From NCBI RefSeq assembly GCF_900323885.1, contig NZ_OOHJ01000032.1:62001-126000 (forward strand): a stretch of DNA of 64,000 bases, in the 5' to 3' direction. Shown here piece after piece: positions 7,737-15,795 of this stretch. Each line of letters opens with the position of its first letter. The stretch's first letter is position 1. A program made the position numbers and the translations under genes. Origin of the DNA: [Actinomadura] parvosata subsp. kistnae. GTDB taxonomy: Bacteria > Actinomycetota > Actinomycetes > Streptosporangiales > Streptosporangiaceae. The notes beneath the pieces were generated by a model. That model was given only the letters and a program-made list of their open reading frames with translations, ran no database searches and was not told where the DNA came from.

Positions 7737-10696
7737 TCATGATCTCACGCAGGCCGCAGGTGCGGGCTCGGCGTCGTCTCGGTCGGCCGCTGAGAGCGTC
7801 AAGCGCCACTGCCAGCGGTATTCAGGCTCTGACAGCCGGTGCGCGGGCCGGGTGTCGGGGCCCAGCAGCCCCGTGCCGACACCACGGTGCGCGATGTCGA
7901 GATGGACGACGGTTTTGGCGCTCGGCCGCAGTTTCCACCAGTGGCCGGCTGTCTCCAGCTCGCTGACCGAGTGCCGGCTCACGTTCATGTGCAGGGGTGT
8001 CGCGTGCAGGGTCCGCACGGTTCCGGCGGGGCCGGACAGCCGCAGTTCGGTGACCTCCCCGCGGGTGCCGTTCTCCTGCGGCTTCAGGTAGGGCACGGCG
8101 AGCTCGTCGATCGGGCTCTCCCAGGCGGCGAGCAGGGCCGAGGCGCGCCGGTCGGGGTAGTTCTCCCAGGGCCCCAGCCCGACCCAGCGGGCCTGGTCGA
8201 AGCCGTCGGCGAGCTCGAACTCCATGCCCACCCGCAGCCCGTCGGCACCGGTGCCGACCAGCGTCACGTGCTCGTCCAGGAGGTAGTCGCCCTCCTCCAG
8301 CACGGTGACTGTGCGGGTGTGCACGACTTCGTCCCCGAAGGCGGCGCGGTAGCGGATGGTCGTCGTGGCCCCGCCGGCGCGGACGTCGATGGGGGTGAGG
8401 TGGAAGAAGCCGCTGCGGACGAACCGGTTGTCCAGGGCGAACGACTGGTCGTTGTCGGTGAGGGCCCGCCAGAGCGACAGCTGCGGCGCCCGGCGCAGCA
8501 GCGGGTGACGTACTTCGGCGGGGCTGGTGCCGGTGCCGCGGGGAAGGCGCGGCAGCGGGCGGGGCATGGTGACCTGATGGGCGGAGATTTCCGTTCCCGC
8601 CGGCGCCCACACGGCGTCCTGTCTCGCGTGCACAGTCACGGTGAGGGCCAGGGCGGTGCCGAGCAGGGCGCGGATGGTATCCGGCAACGCGATCGCGGTC
8701 TCGGCGCCCGGGGTCGTGGGGGCGCGGCGAGCGTGACCGCGCCTGCCGGCCCGGCCTCGGTCTCCACCTGGAGTCGCAGCTCGTAGGCGTCGAGACCGGC
8801 GAAGGTCTGCCGGTTGCGGATGCGCAGCGTCCCGGCCCTGGCCTCCTCGGCGCTCGAGGTGATGCGGATCGGGCTGAACAGGCCGCGTGCCTCGTACAGT
8901 GCCGGTTTGGGGGTGAGGTCGGGGAAGACGACTCCGTTGAGTAGCGTGATGCCGTCGTTGGGCTCGTCGCCGAAGTCGCCGCCGTAGCGGTAGCGGCCGT
9001 CACCGTCGGGGTCGAGCGCGTGGTCCTTGAACTCCCAGATGAAGCCGCCCTGCAGGCCCGGCAGGCTCTCGAACAGCCGCCAGTACTCGGCCAGGCCGCC
9101 GGTCGAGTTGCCTTGGGAGTAGGCGTACTCGCACACGATGACCGGCCGGTCGGCCCTCGGGTCGGCCGAGAACGCCGCCAGCGCCTCGAACGAGGGGTAC
9201 ATCGGGCACACCAGGTCGGTGGCGGCGTGACCGGCGTGCCAGTCGCGCGCGATCGCGCCTTCGTAGTGCAGCGGCCGGGTCGGGTCCGTGCCGCGCACCC
9301 ATGCGGCGGCGGCGTCGTGGTTGGGGCCGTAACCGGTCTCGTTGCCGAGCGACCAGATGATCACGCAGGGATGGTTGCGGTCGCGCAGCACCATCCGCGA
9401 GACCCGCTCCACGAACTCGGGCAGGTAGCGCGGGTCGTGGGCGAGCGTGGTGGTGAAGGCATGCCCCTCGATGTCGGCTTCGTCGATGACGTAGAAGCCG
9501 ATCTCGTCGCACAGGTCGAGGAAGTCCGGGTCGTTGGGATAGTGCGAGGTGCGGATCGCGTTGACGTTGAATCGCTTGAGCAGGGACAGCTCGGCCAGCA
9601 TCAGATCCCGGGAGACGACGCGGCCGGTGCGCGGATCCACATCGTGGCGGTTGACCCCCTGGATGAGCACCCGCTCGCCGTTGACCAGCAGATCACGCCC
9701 CTCGGTCCGCACCCGGCGAAAGCCGATCCGCAGCCGTGCCGTATCCGCCACCTCGCCCTCAGGAGAGATCAACTGGACCAGCAGCTCCTCGAGATGCGGC
9801 GTCTCCGCGGTCCAGGGCCGCACGTCGAGCGCGTCGAGGGTGAACACCGCGGTGCCCGCCTTCTTCCCGGAGGGCATCACGTGCTCAGCCACCGGGCGCA
9901 GCTCCGCGGGTATGGGGGCGCCGGCCGCGCGCAAGCTGAGCAGATCCATGACACCGTCGGCAACGCCCAGCGGCTCGGGCCGCTTGGTGCGATCGGTCAA
10001 CGGCGGCGCGAAGGCCGGTTCGACAACACGCGGGGTGATCCTGCGCGTCTGTGTCCGGCCGAGCACCGAAATGCGCGCCGACCAGCCGGTCTCGTGGAGA
10101 TGGTCCAGCCCGGCCGTGGCCACTGTCACGCGTAGGCTTCCGTGCTCCGCCTCGTAGTCCGCGACGACGGCGACGTCGGCCACATGCACCTGCGGCACGG
10201 AGTACAGGAACACCGTCCGGGACAGGCCGGATTGCCACCAGTGGTCCTGGTCCTCCAGGTAGGTGACCTCCGACCATTTGGCCACCTCGAGCTCGATCGT
10301 GTTGGAGCCCGCCGTCACGACGTCGGTGATGTCGAATTCGGCCGCCAGGTGCGAGTCGGTGCTGGTGCCGACGGCGTGGCCGTTGACGGTGACGCTCAGG
10401 TGACCTTCGGCCGCACCGACGTGCAGAATCATCCGGCGTCCCGCAGACGGCGCCAGATCCACCGTTCGCCGGTAGACACCGGTCGGGTTGGCTTCCGGGA
10501 CGGCGGGGGGCACCTCGTCGAACGGCATCGCGATGTTGAGGTAGTGGGGCGGGTCGGCCTTCTCCCTCATGGTCCACAGGTCCGGCACCTGGACCCGCTT
10601 CCACTCCTGCTCATCCGGCAGGAGACGGAACTCCCACGTGCCATCGAGAACGATGTCGGGGGCCCGGCGCAGGGCGCTCATGGGCAGGCGTTTCAA
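7737..10696 (-). pseudogene. Beta-galactosidase, glycoside hydrolase family 2 (single-base frameshift)
   Basis: Two overlapping reverse frames form one LacZ-type GH2 enzyme of about 985 residues. The first frame carries the sugar-binding domain, the immunoglobulin-like domain and the barrel with the acid Glu (IIWSLGNETGYG) and nucleophile Glu (PVIVCEYAYSQGNS). The second frame carries the C-terminal Bgal_small_N domain (SLWRALTDNDQSFALDNRF, VGLGPWENYPDRRASA). The break is at the G5 run 8718-8722; one more G there would join the frames seamlessly (AAPPTTPGAETA). A TTG start at 10696 has GGAG seven bases upstream and is preferred over the ATG at 10681. It may be an inactivating mutation or a homopolymer error. 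Without repair the C-terminal domain is lost. Confidence 0.88.
8718..8722 (+). other. G5 tract at the lacZ frame break
   Basis: The run of five G (five C on the coding strand) is the only place where a one-base insertion restores an uninterrupted, family-like reading frame between the two halves of the beta-galactosidase gene. Confidence 0.75.
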
Positions 10697-10826
10697 CGGA
10701 AGTCTCCTTGAGTGGGTGCGGGCGTCGCCACGCATGGCCGGCGCGGCTCGGCGTCCCTGACGCATGCCCCGCGTCCCACGCGCCTCCGCCTGCCGGGCGG
10801 ACGAGGCCCCTCACTGTAGGCAGGCT

Positions 10827-10843
10827 AACTTTCGCGCGCAAGT
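10827..10843. promoter_or_regulatory. Putative LacI operator (copy 1)
   Basis: The sequence AACTTTCGCGCGCAAGT matches the operator pattern seen before lacI. It abuts copy 2 in inverted orientation, so the two form one large palindrome of about 34 bp in the divergent lacZ/GH1 promoter region. Confidence 0.72.
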
Positions 10844-10860
10844 ACTTGTGCGTGAAAGTT
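10844..10860. promoter_or_regulatory. Putative LacI operator (copy 2)
   Basis: The sequence ACTTGTGCGTGAAAGTT is the reverse orientation of the shared 17-bp operator and lies directly next to copy 1, centre-to-centre 17 bp. Two repressor dimers could bind side by side here. Confidence 0.72.
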
Positions 10861-10883
10861 GAGGAAGCTACGGTAACCGGCAA

Positions 10884-10900
10884 GCTTGCACGCGAAAGTT
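10884..10900. promoter_or_regulatory. Putative LacI operator (copy 3)
   Basis: The sequence GCTTGCACGCGAAAGTT matches copies 1, 2 and 4. It lies on the GH1 side of the divergent region, 40 bp (about four helical turns) from copy 2, and 107 bases ahead of the GH1 start codon. Confidence 0.72.
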
Positions 10901-11006
10901 GCCGCTTGGCTCGCCGACGCGACCGGAGTGGTCGCCCCCAGCGAAACGCGCTGCCCACCCGCCGCGGACGCTCGGCCGTTCATCAGTACCGACCCCGGAG
11001 AATCCG

Positions 11007-12185
11007 ATGTCCCGATCCTTTCCGAACGGCTTCTTGTGGGGAGCCTCCACCGCTGCTCACCAGATCGAAGGCAACAACCTCAACAACGACTGGTGGCAGC
11101 TGGAGCACGCCGCCGCGGACCACGGGGTGCAGTTCAGCGGGGACGCGGTGGACAGCTATCACCGCTACCAGGAAGACATGCGCCTGCTGGCCGATGCGGG
11201 CTGCAACGCCTACCGCTTCAGCATCGAGTGGTCCCGGATCGAGCCGAGTCCCGGCAAGTTCTCGCGAGCCGAACTCGCCCACTACCGCCGCATGATCGAC
11301 ACGGCTCTCGGGCTGGGTCTCACCCCTGTGGTCACGCTGCACCATTTCACCCATCCGATCTGGTTCGGCGAGCGCGGGGCCTGGCTCGGCGACGGCGCCG
11401 TCGACGCGTTCTGCCGTTATGTCGAGCAGGCCTGCACCATCCTCGACGGCGTCGCGTGGGTCTGCACGATCAACGAGCCGAACATCGTCGCCGTCAACCA
11501 CGGCCAGCAGCGACGCCTCGCGGAAGGCAAGGAGTACCAGTTCGTCGGCGCCCTGCCCGACGCCGAGATCGGACAGGCCCTCATCGCCGCCCACCGCGCC
11601 GCCGCGCCACTGGTCCGCGCCGCGACCGGCGCCAAGGTCGGCTGGACGGTCGCCAACCAGGCGCTCCTGCCCGCCCCCGGCTGTGAGAGCAAGCACGCCG
11701 AGGTGCAGCACATCTGGGAGGACATGTACCTCGAGCCTGCCCGCGGCGACGACTTCGTCGGTGTGCAGTCCTACACCAGCCAGCTCGTGGACGACAACGG
11801 CGTCGTCCCGCACCCCGACCACCCGGACAACACCATCATGGGCTGGGCCTACCGGCCCGACGCGCTCGGCATCGCCGTGCGGCACACCCGCGACGTCGTC
11901 GGCGACGTCCCCATCGTCGTCACGGAGAACGGCATCGCCACCTCCGACGACTCCCGGCGCGTCGCCTACACCCAGGGCGCGCTCACGGCGCTGCACGAAA
12001 CCATCAGCGAGGGCGCCGACGTGCGGGGATATCTGCACTGGAGCCTGCTCGACAACTTCGAATGGGGCCGCTGGGAACCCACCTTCGGGCTCATCGCCGT
12101 GGACCGGGAGACCTTTGAACGCCGGCCCAAGCCCAGCCTTCGCTGGCTCGGACAGATCGCCCAGGCCAACGCCCTGACGTTCTAG
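11007..12185 (+). CDS. GH1 family beta-glucosidase / beta-glycosidase
   Basis: A 392-residue retaining glycosidase, somewhat shorter than the usual 440-480. The N-terminal GH1 pattern FPNGFLWGASTAAHQIEG is present. The acid/base is Glu157 in TINEPN and the nucleophile is Glu307 in VVTENG, with the aglycone-site LDNFEWGRWEPTFGL near the end. The ATG at 11007 has GGAG six bases upstream; the longer open frame adds 36 residues of promoter sequence and is rejected. No signal peptide is seen. It is the first gene of the plus-strand operon (GH1, MFS, GH3, GH3) under the LacI operators. Confidence 0.93.
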   Translation: MSRSFPNGFLWGASTAAHQIEGNNLNNDWWQLEHAAADHGVQFSGDAVDSYHRYQEDMRLLADAGCNAYRFSIEWSRIEPSPGKFSRAELAHYRRMIDTALGLGLTPVVTLHHFTHPIWFGERGAWLGDGAVDAFCRYVEQACTILDGVAWVCTINEPNIVAVNHGQQRRLAEGKEYQFVGALPDAEIGQALIAAHRAAAPLVRAATGAKVGWTVANQALLPAPGCESKHAEVQHIWEDMYLEPARGDDFVGVQSYTSQLVDDNGVVPHPDHPDNTIMGWAYRPDALGIAVRHTRDVVGDVPIVVTENGIATSDDSRRVAYTQGALTALHETISEGADVRGYLHWSLLDNFEWGRWEPTFGLIAVDRETFERRPKPSLRWLGQIAQANALTF

Positions 12186-12213
12186 CCCCACCCCGTTCGC
12201 CCATGGAGGCATC

Positions 12214-13533
12214 GTGACCACTCCTACCCCTCCTGCCGAACCGCCGCAAGCCGCCGCCGAGGCGGTCCTCGCCGGTCACGAGGAGCTCATCGCAAGCGTC
12301 GCGCCCCCGGAGAACCCGCCCCGTGTCGGTGTCTGGACCATCGCGGTCTACGCGCTGACGATGTTCGGCTTCCAGCTGACGTTGCTGCTGCCTGCTCTGT
12401 TCAGCCTCGCCTACAAGGTGCAGCTGATCGATCCGGCGGGCAAGGATGCGAGCCTGGGCTTCGTTCTCGGCGTCGGCGGGCTGATCAGCCTGCTCGTGGG
12501 CCTGCCCGTGGGCGTGCTGAGCGATGGCACCCGGCTGGCATGGGGCCGCCGGCGGCCCTTCCTCGCGGCGGGTCTCGTGCTGTCGGCTCTCGGCGCACTG
12601 ATCATCGCCGTAGCCCCGGCGATCACGTTCATGCTGGCCGGCTATGTCGTCGTGGGAGTGGCCAACGCCGCGATCGGCACCGCCATCAACCCGTTCCTCG
12701 CCGAACAGGTGCCGGCGGAGCAGCGCGGCACGGTAGGGGCGCTCGGTGGAGTGACCGCCGCGGTGGCCGGCGTCGGGGCGACACTGCTCGGCAGCTTCCT
12801 GACCGGAAACATCCTTGTGCTGTTCCTGACTCCGGTGGCCGTTCTCGGCATCGCGGCTCTGCTGTACGTGGTGGTGATCCCCGACCGGCCGGCGTCCGAG
12901 GACGTGCGGGTCGGATCGATCCTCGAGGTGTTCGGGAACATCTGGTTCAACCCGCTCAAGCACTCGGACTTCGCGCTGGTCTGGCTGGGGAAATTCTGCC
13001 TGTCGTTCGGGTCCACGTTCTTCAGCACCTACCAGCTGTACCTCCTGCAGGATCGTCTGGGCCTCACCCCCGAACAGGCGGGACGTCAGCTCGCGGCCGT
13101 CGGCGGGCTCAGCCTGCTGGCGCTGGTCGGCTCCTCCATCGCCGGCGGGACGCTGTCCGACCGGTTCAAGCGGCGCAAGCCGTTCATCTTCCTCGCGACC
13201 GGGCTCATCGTGGCCGGCCTCGCGGTCGCCGCGAGCGCACCCTCGATGCTGCTCTTCGCCGTCGGCGGGATCCTGCTGTCGGCGGGCACCGGAGCGTTCA
13301 ACTCGGTCGACCTCGCCCTCGCCTCGGACGTCATGCCCGAGAAGGACAAGGCGGGCAAGTACATGAACATCTACTACCTGTCCGGCACCCTGGCGGGCGT
13401 CCTCGCCCCGCTGATCGCCTCCGTGATCCTGCGGCTCGGCGGCGGCGGGAACTACGGCGGCCTGTTCTTGTCAGGCGCGGTCCTCGGCCTCGGTGCCGTG
13501 GTGACCGCGGCCAAGATCCGCAGCGTGCGCTGA
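12214..13533 (+). CDS. MFS transporter, probable glycoside importer
   Basis: A 439-residue, roughly 12-helix major facilitator protein. The loop after helix 2 has the MFS-type GVLSDGTRLAWGRRRPF, and a matching SDRFKRRKPF sits between helices 8 and 9. The start is GTG with ATGGAGG upstream, 28 bases after the GH1 stop. Its place between cytoplasmic beta-glycosidase genes in a LacI-regulated operon suggests it brings in glycosides or oligosaccharides for intracellular hydrolysis. Export of released aglycone is an alternative. The substrate is not readable from the sequence. Confidence 0.88.
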   Translation: MTTPTPPAEPPQAAAEAVLAGHEELIASVAPPENPPRVGVWTIAVYALTMFGFQLTLLLPALFSLAYKVQLIDPAGKDASLGFVLGVGGLISLLVGLPVGVLSDGTRLAWGRRRPFLAAGLVLSALGALIIAVAPAITFMLAGYVVVGVANAAIGTAINPFLAEQVPAEQRGTVGALGGVTAAVAGVGATLLGSFLTGNILVLFLTPVAVLGIAALLYVVVIPDRPASEDVRVGSILEVFGNIWFNPLKHSDFALVWLGKFCLSFGSTFFSTYQLYLLQDRLGLTPEQAGRQLAAVGGLSLLALVGSSIAGGTLSDRFKRRKPFIFLATGLIVAGLAVAASAPSMLLFAVGGILLSAGTGAFNSVDLALASDVMPEKDKAGKYMNIYYLSGTLAGVLAPLIASVILRLGGGGNYGGLFLSGAVLGLGAVVTAAKIRSVR

Positions 13534-13554
13534 TTCTCGATCCCTGGAGTACCT

Positions 13555-15782
13555 GTGACACACGAGCAGCACCCCGCCGCCCTCGACGGCATCCCGCTGG
13601 AGAAGAAGGTCACCCTGCTGTCCGGCCGTGACTTCTGGACCACCCGGAGCCTGCCGGAGGCAGGCATCGACGGCGTCACCATGGCGGACGGGCCCCACGG
13701 GCTTCGCAAACAGTCCGGAGAGCACGACCACCTGGCCATGTACGACAGCGACCCGGCCACCTGCTTTCCTCCGGCGGTCGCCGTCGGAACCAGCTGGGAC
13801 GTCGACGTCGCCGCGCGCGTCGGCGCCGCCATCGGCCGGGAGGCGGTCGCCCAAGGGGTCCACCTCGTGCTCGGGCCCGGCGTCAACATCAAGCGCTCCC
13901 CGCTGTGCGGACGCAACTTCGAGTACTACTCGGAGGACCCGTACCTGTCCGGAGCGCTCGCAGCGGCGTTCGTCCGGCACCTGCAGGCGCAGGGACCCGG
14001 CGTGTCGGTCAAGCACTTCGCCGCCAACAACCAGGAGACCAACCGGCAGACGATCAGCGCGGACGTCGATCCGCGCACCCTGCGGGAGATCTATCTCCCG
14101 GCGTTCGAGCACGTGGTGCGCGAAGCCGAGCCGGCGACGGTCATGGCGGCCTACAACAAGATCAACGGTGTCTTCGCCTGCGAGAACCGCTGGCTGCTGA
14201 CGGACCTGCTCCGCGAGGAGTGGGGTTTCACGGGTGCGGTCGTCTCCGACTGGAACGCCGTCGTCGACCGCGTCGCCGCGCTGCGGGCCGGTCTCGACCT
14301 CGAGATGCCGGGGGCGACGCGGGCCGCGACCACGAGGTGCTCGAAGCCGTCCGCGCCGGCGACCTCGACGCGTCCGTCATCGACTTGAGCGTGCGCCGCA
14401 TCGCGGGGCTGGACGCCCGGCGCGGCAGCCGTACGGCCGGGGTCGACCTTGATGCTCACCACGCACTGGCCCGGGAACTCGCCGCCGAGTGCGCCGTCCT
14501 GCTCCGCAACGAGCACGACACTCTCCCTTTGAGAGGCGGCGTCCGGATCGCCGTGCTCGGTGCGCTGGCCGAGCACCCCCGGATACAAGGTGGGGGCAGC
14601 GCGCACGTGAACGCCTACCGGGTCGACGTCCCGGTGGAGGAGATCCGGGCGGTGGCCGCGGCACACGGATCGGCCGTTGCCTACGCCACCGGGTACCGCC
14701 TGGACGAACCCGGCTCGGAGGAACTCGTCGCCGAAGCGGTGGCGGCGGCCCGGCAGTGCGACGTCGCCGTCGTCTTCGCCGGGCTCAGCGAGCGCTGGGA
14801 GTCCGAAGGCGTCGATCGCGACTCGCTCGACCTGCCCGCCGAGCAGGTCGAGCTGATCCGCGCCGTCGCCGGCGTCGCCCCGCGGACGGTCGTGGTGCTG
14901 TCCAACGGCGGTGTCGTCTCGCTCGAGCCGTGGCACGACGACGTCGACGCCGTGCTCGAAGCCTTCGTCCTGGGGCAGGGTGGCGGGCGCGCGATCGCCG
15001 AGCTGCTGCTCGGCGTGCGCAACCCCTCGGGCCACCTCGCGGAGACGATTCCGGTGCGTCTGCACGACCACGCCAGCTCGCTGAACTTCCCGGGCGAACA
15101 GGGTCACGTCCGCTACGGCGAGGGGATCTTCGTCGGCTACCGGCAGTTCAGCACGTTCGGCACCCCGGTCCGGTACCCGTTCGGCCACGGGCTGTCGTAC
15201 ACGACCTTCGTCACCCGCTCAGTGTCGGCGCGGGTGACTGGCCCGGACAGTGTCACGGTCGAGGTCGAGGTGGAGAACACCGGCGGGCGGGAGGGCAAGC
15301 ACGTCGTACAGGTGTACGTGGCGACCACGGCCGGCCCGGTGCGGCGCCCTGTACGGGAGCTACGAGCGTTCACGAAGATCGAGCTCAGCCCCGGGCAGAG
15401 AGAAACCGTCCGGTTCGAGCTCGGCCGGCGGGCGTTCGCGTACTGGGACATCGACGCCGGCGCGTGGGTCGTCGCGCCGGGCACGTACGAGGTGCAGGTC
15501 GGCCCGGACGCGCACACGGTCGAGGTGACGGCGAGCGTCGAACTGGCCGGTGAGATCGTCGCCCGGGAGGTCACGCTCGACTCCACCATCGGCGCCTGGC
15601 TCGAACACCCCGTCATCTCGGCGCCCACCCTGCAAGCGCTCGGATTCGCGGACGCGACGATCTCCGAGGAGCACATGGCGATGGTCAGGTCGATGACCAT
15701 GCGCCAGTTCATCACCATCTCCGGCCTGGACCTGCCCGTCGAACGGCTGCAAGAGCTGGCCGCGACCTCACGTACACACTGA
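13555..15782 (+). pseudogene. GH3 beta-glucosidase (single-base frameshift)
   Basis: Two plus-strand frames make one GH3 enzyme of about 740 residues. The first holds the barrel (TMADGPHGLRKQ, KRSPLCGRNFEYYSEDP, KHFAANNQETNR) up to the nucleophile Asp near residue 232 (AVVSDWNAV). The second holds the alpha/beta sandwich with the acid region LSERWESEGVDRDSLDLP and a C-terminal fibronectin-III-like domain (VENTGGREGKHVVQVYV). The break lies at the G5 run 14310-14314, right after DLEMPG. One extra G would give an unbroken GGDAGRDHEVLEAVRAGDLD. The GTG start has GGAG six bases upstream. A homopolymer error or a recent inactivation are both possible. Confidence 0.87.
14310..14314 (+). other. G5 tract at the GH3 frame break
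   Basis: The five-G run directly after the codons for DLEMPG is where one more G would restore the reading frame of the GH3 gene. This is the same kind of lesion as in lacZ. Confidence 0.72.
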
Positions 15783-15795
15783 AAGGACATTCATC

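Noticed and set aside
10827..10860. The 34-bp palindrome as a transcription terminator hairpin
   Set aside because: It lies in a divergent promoter region, has no T-run, and is made of two copies of an operator that recurs alone elsewhere.
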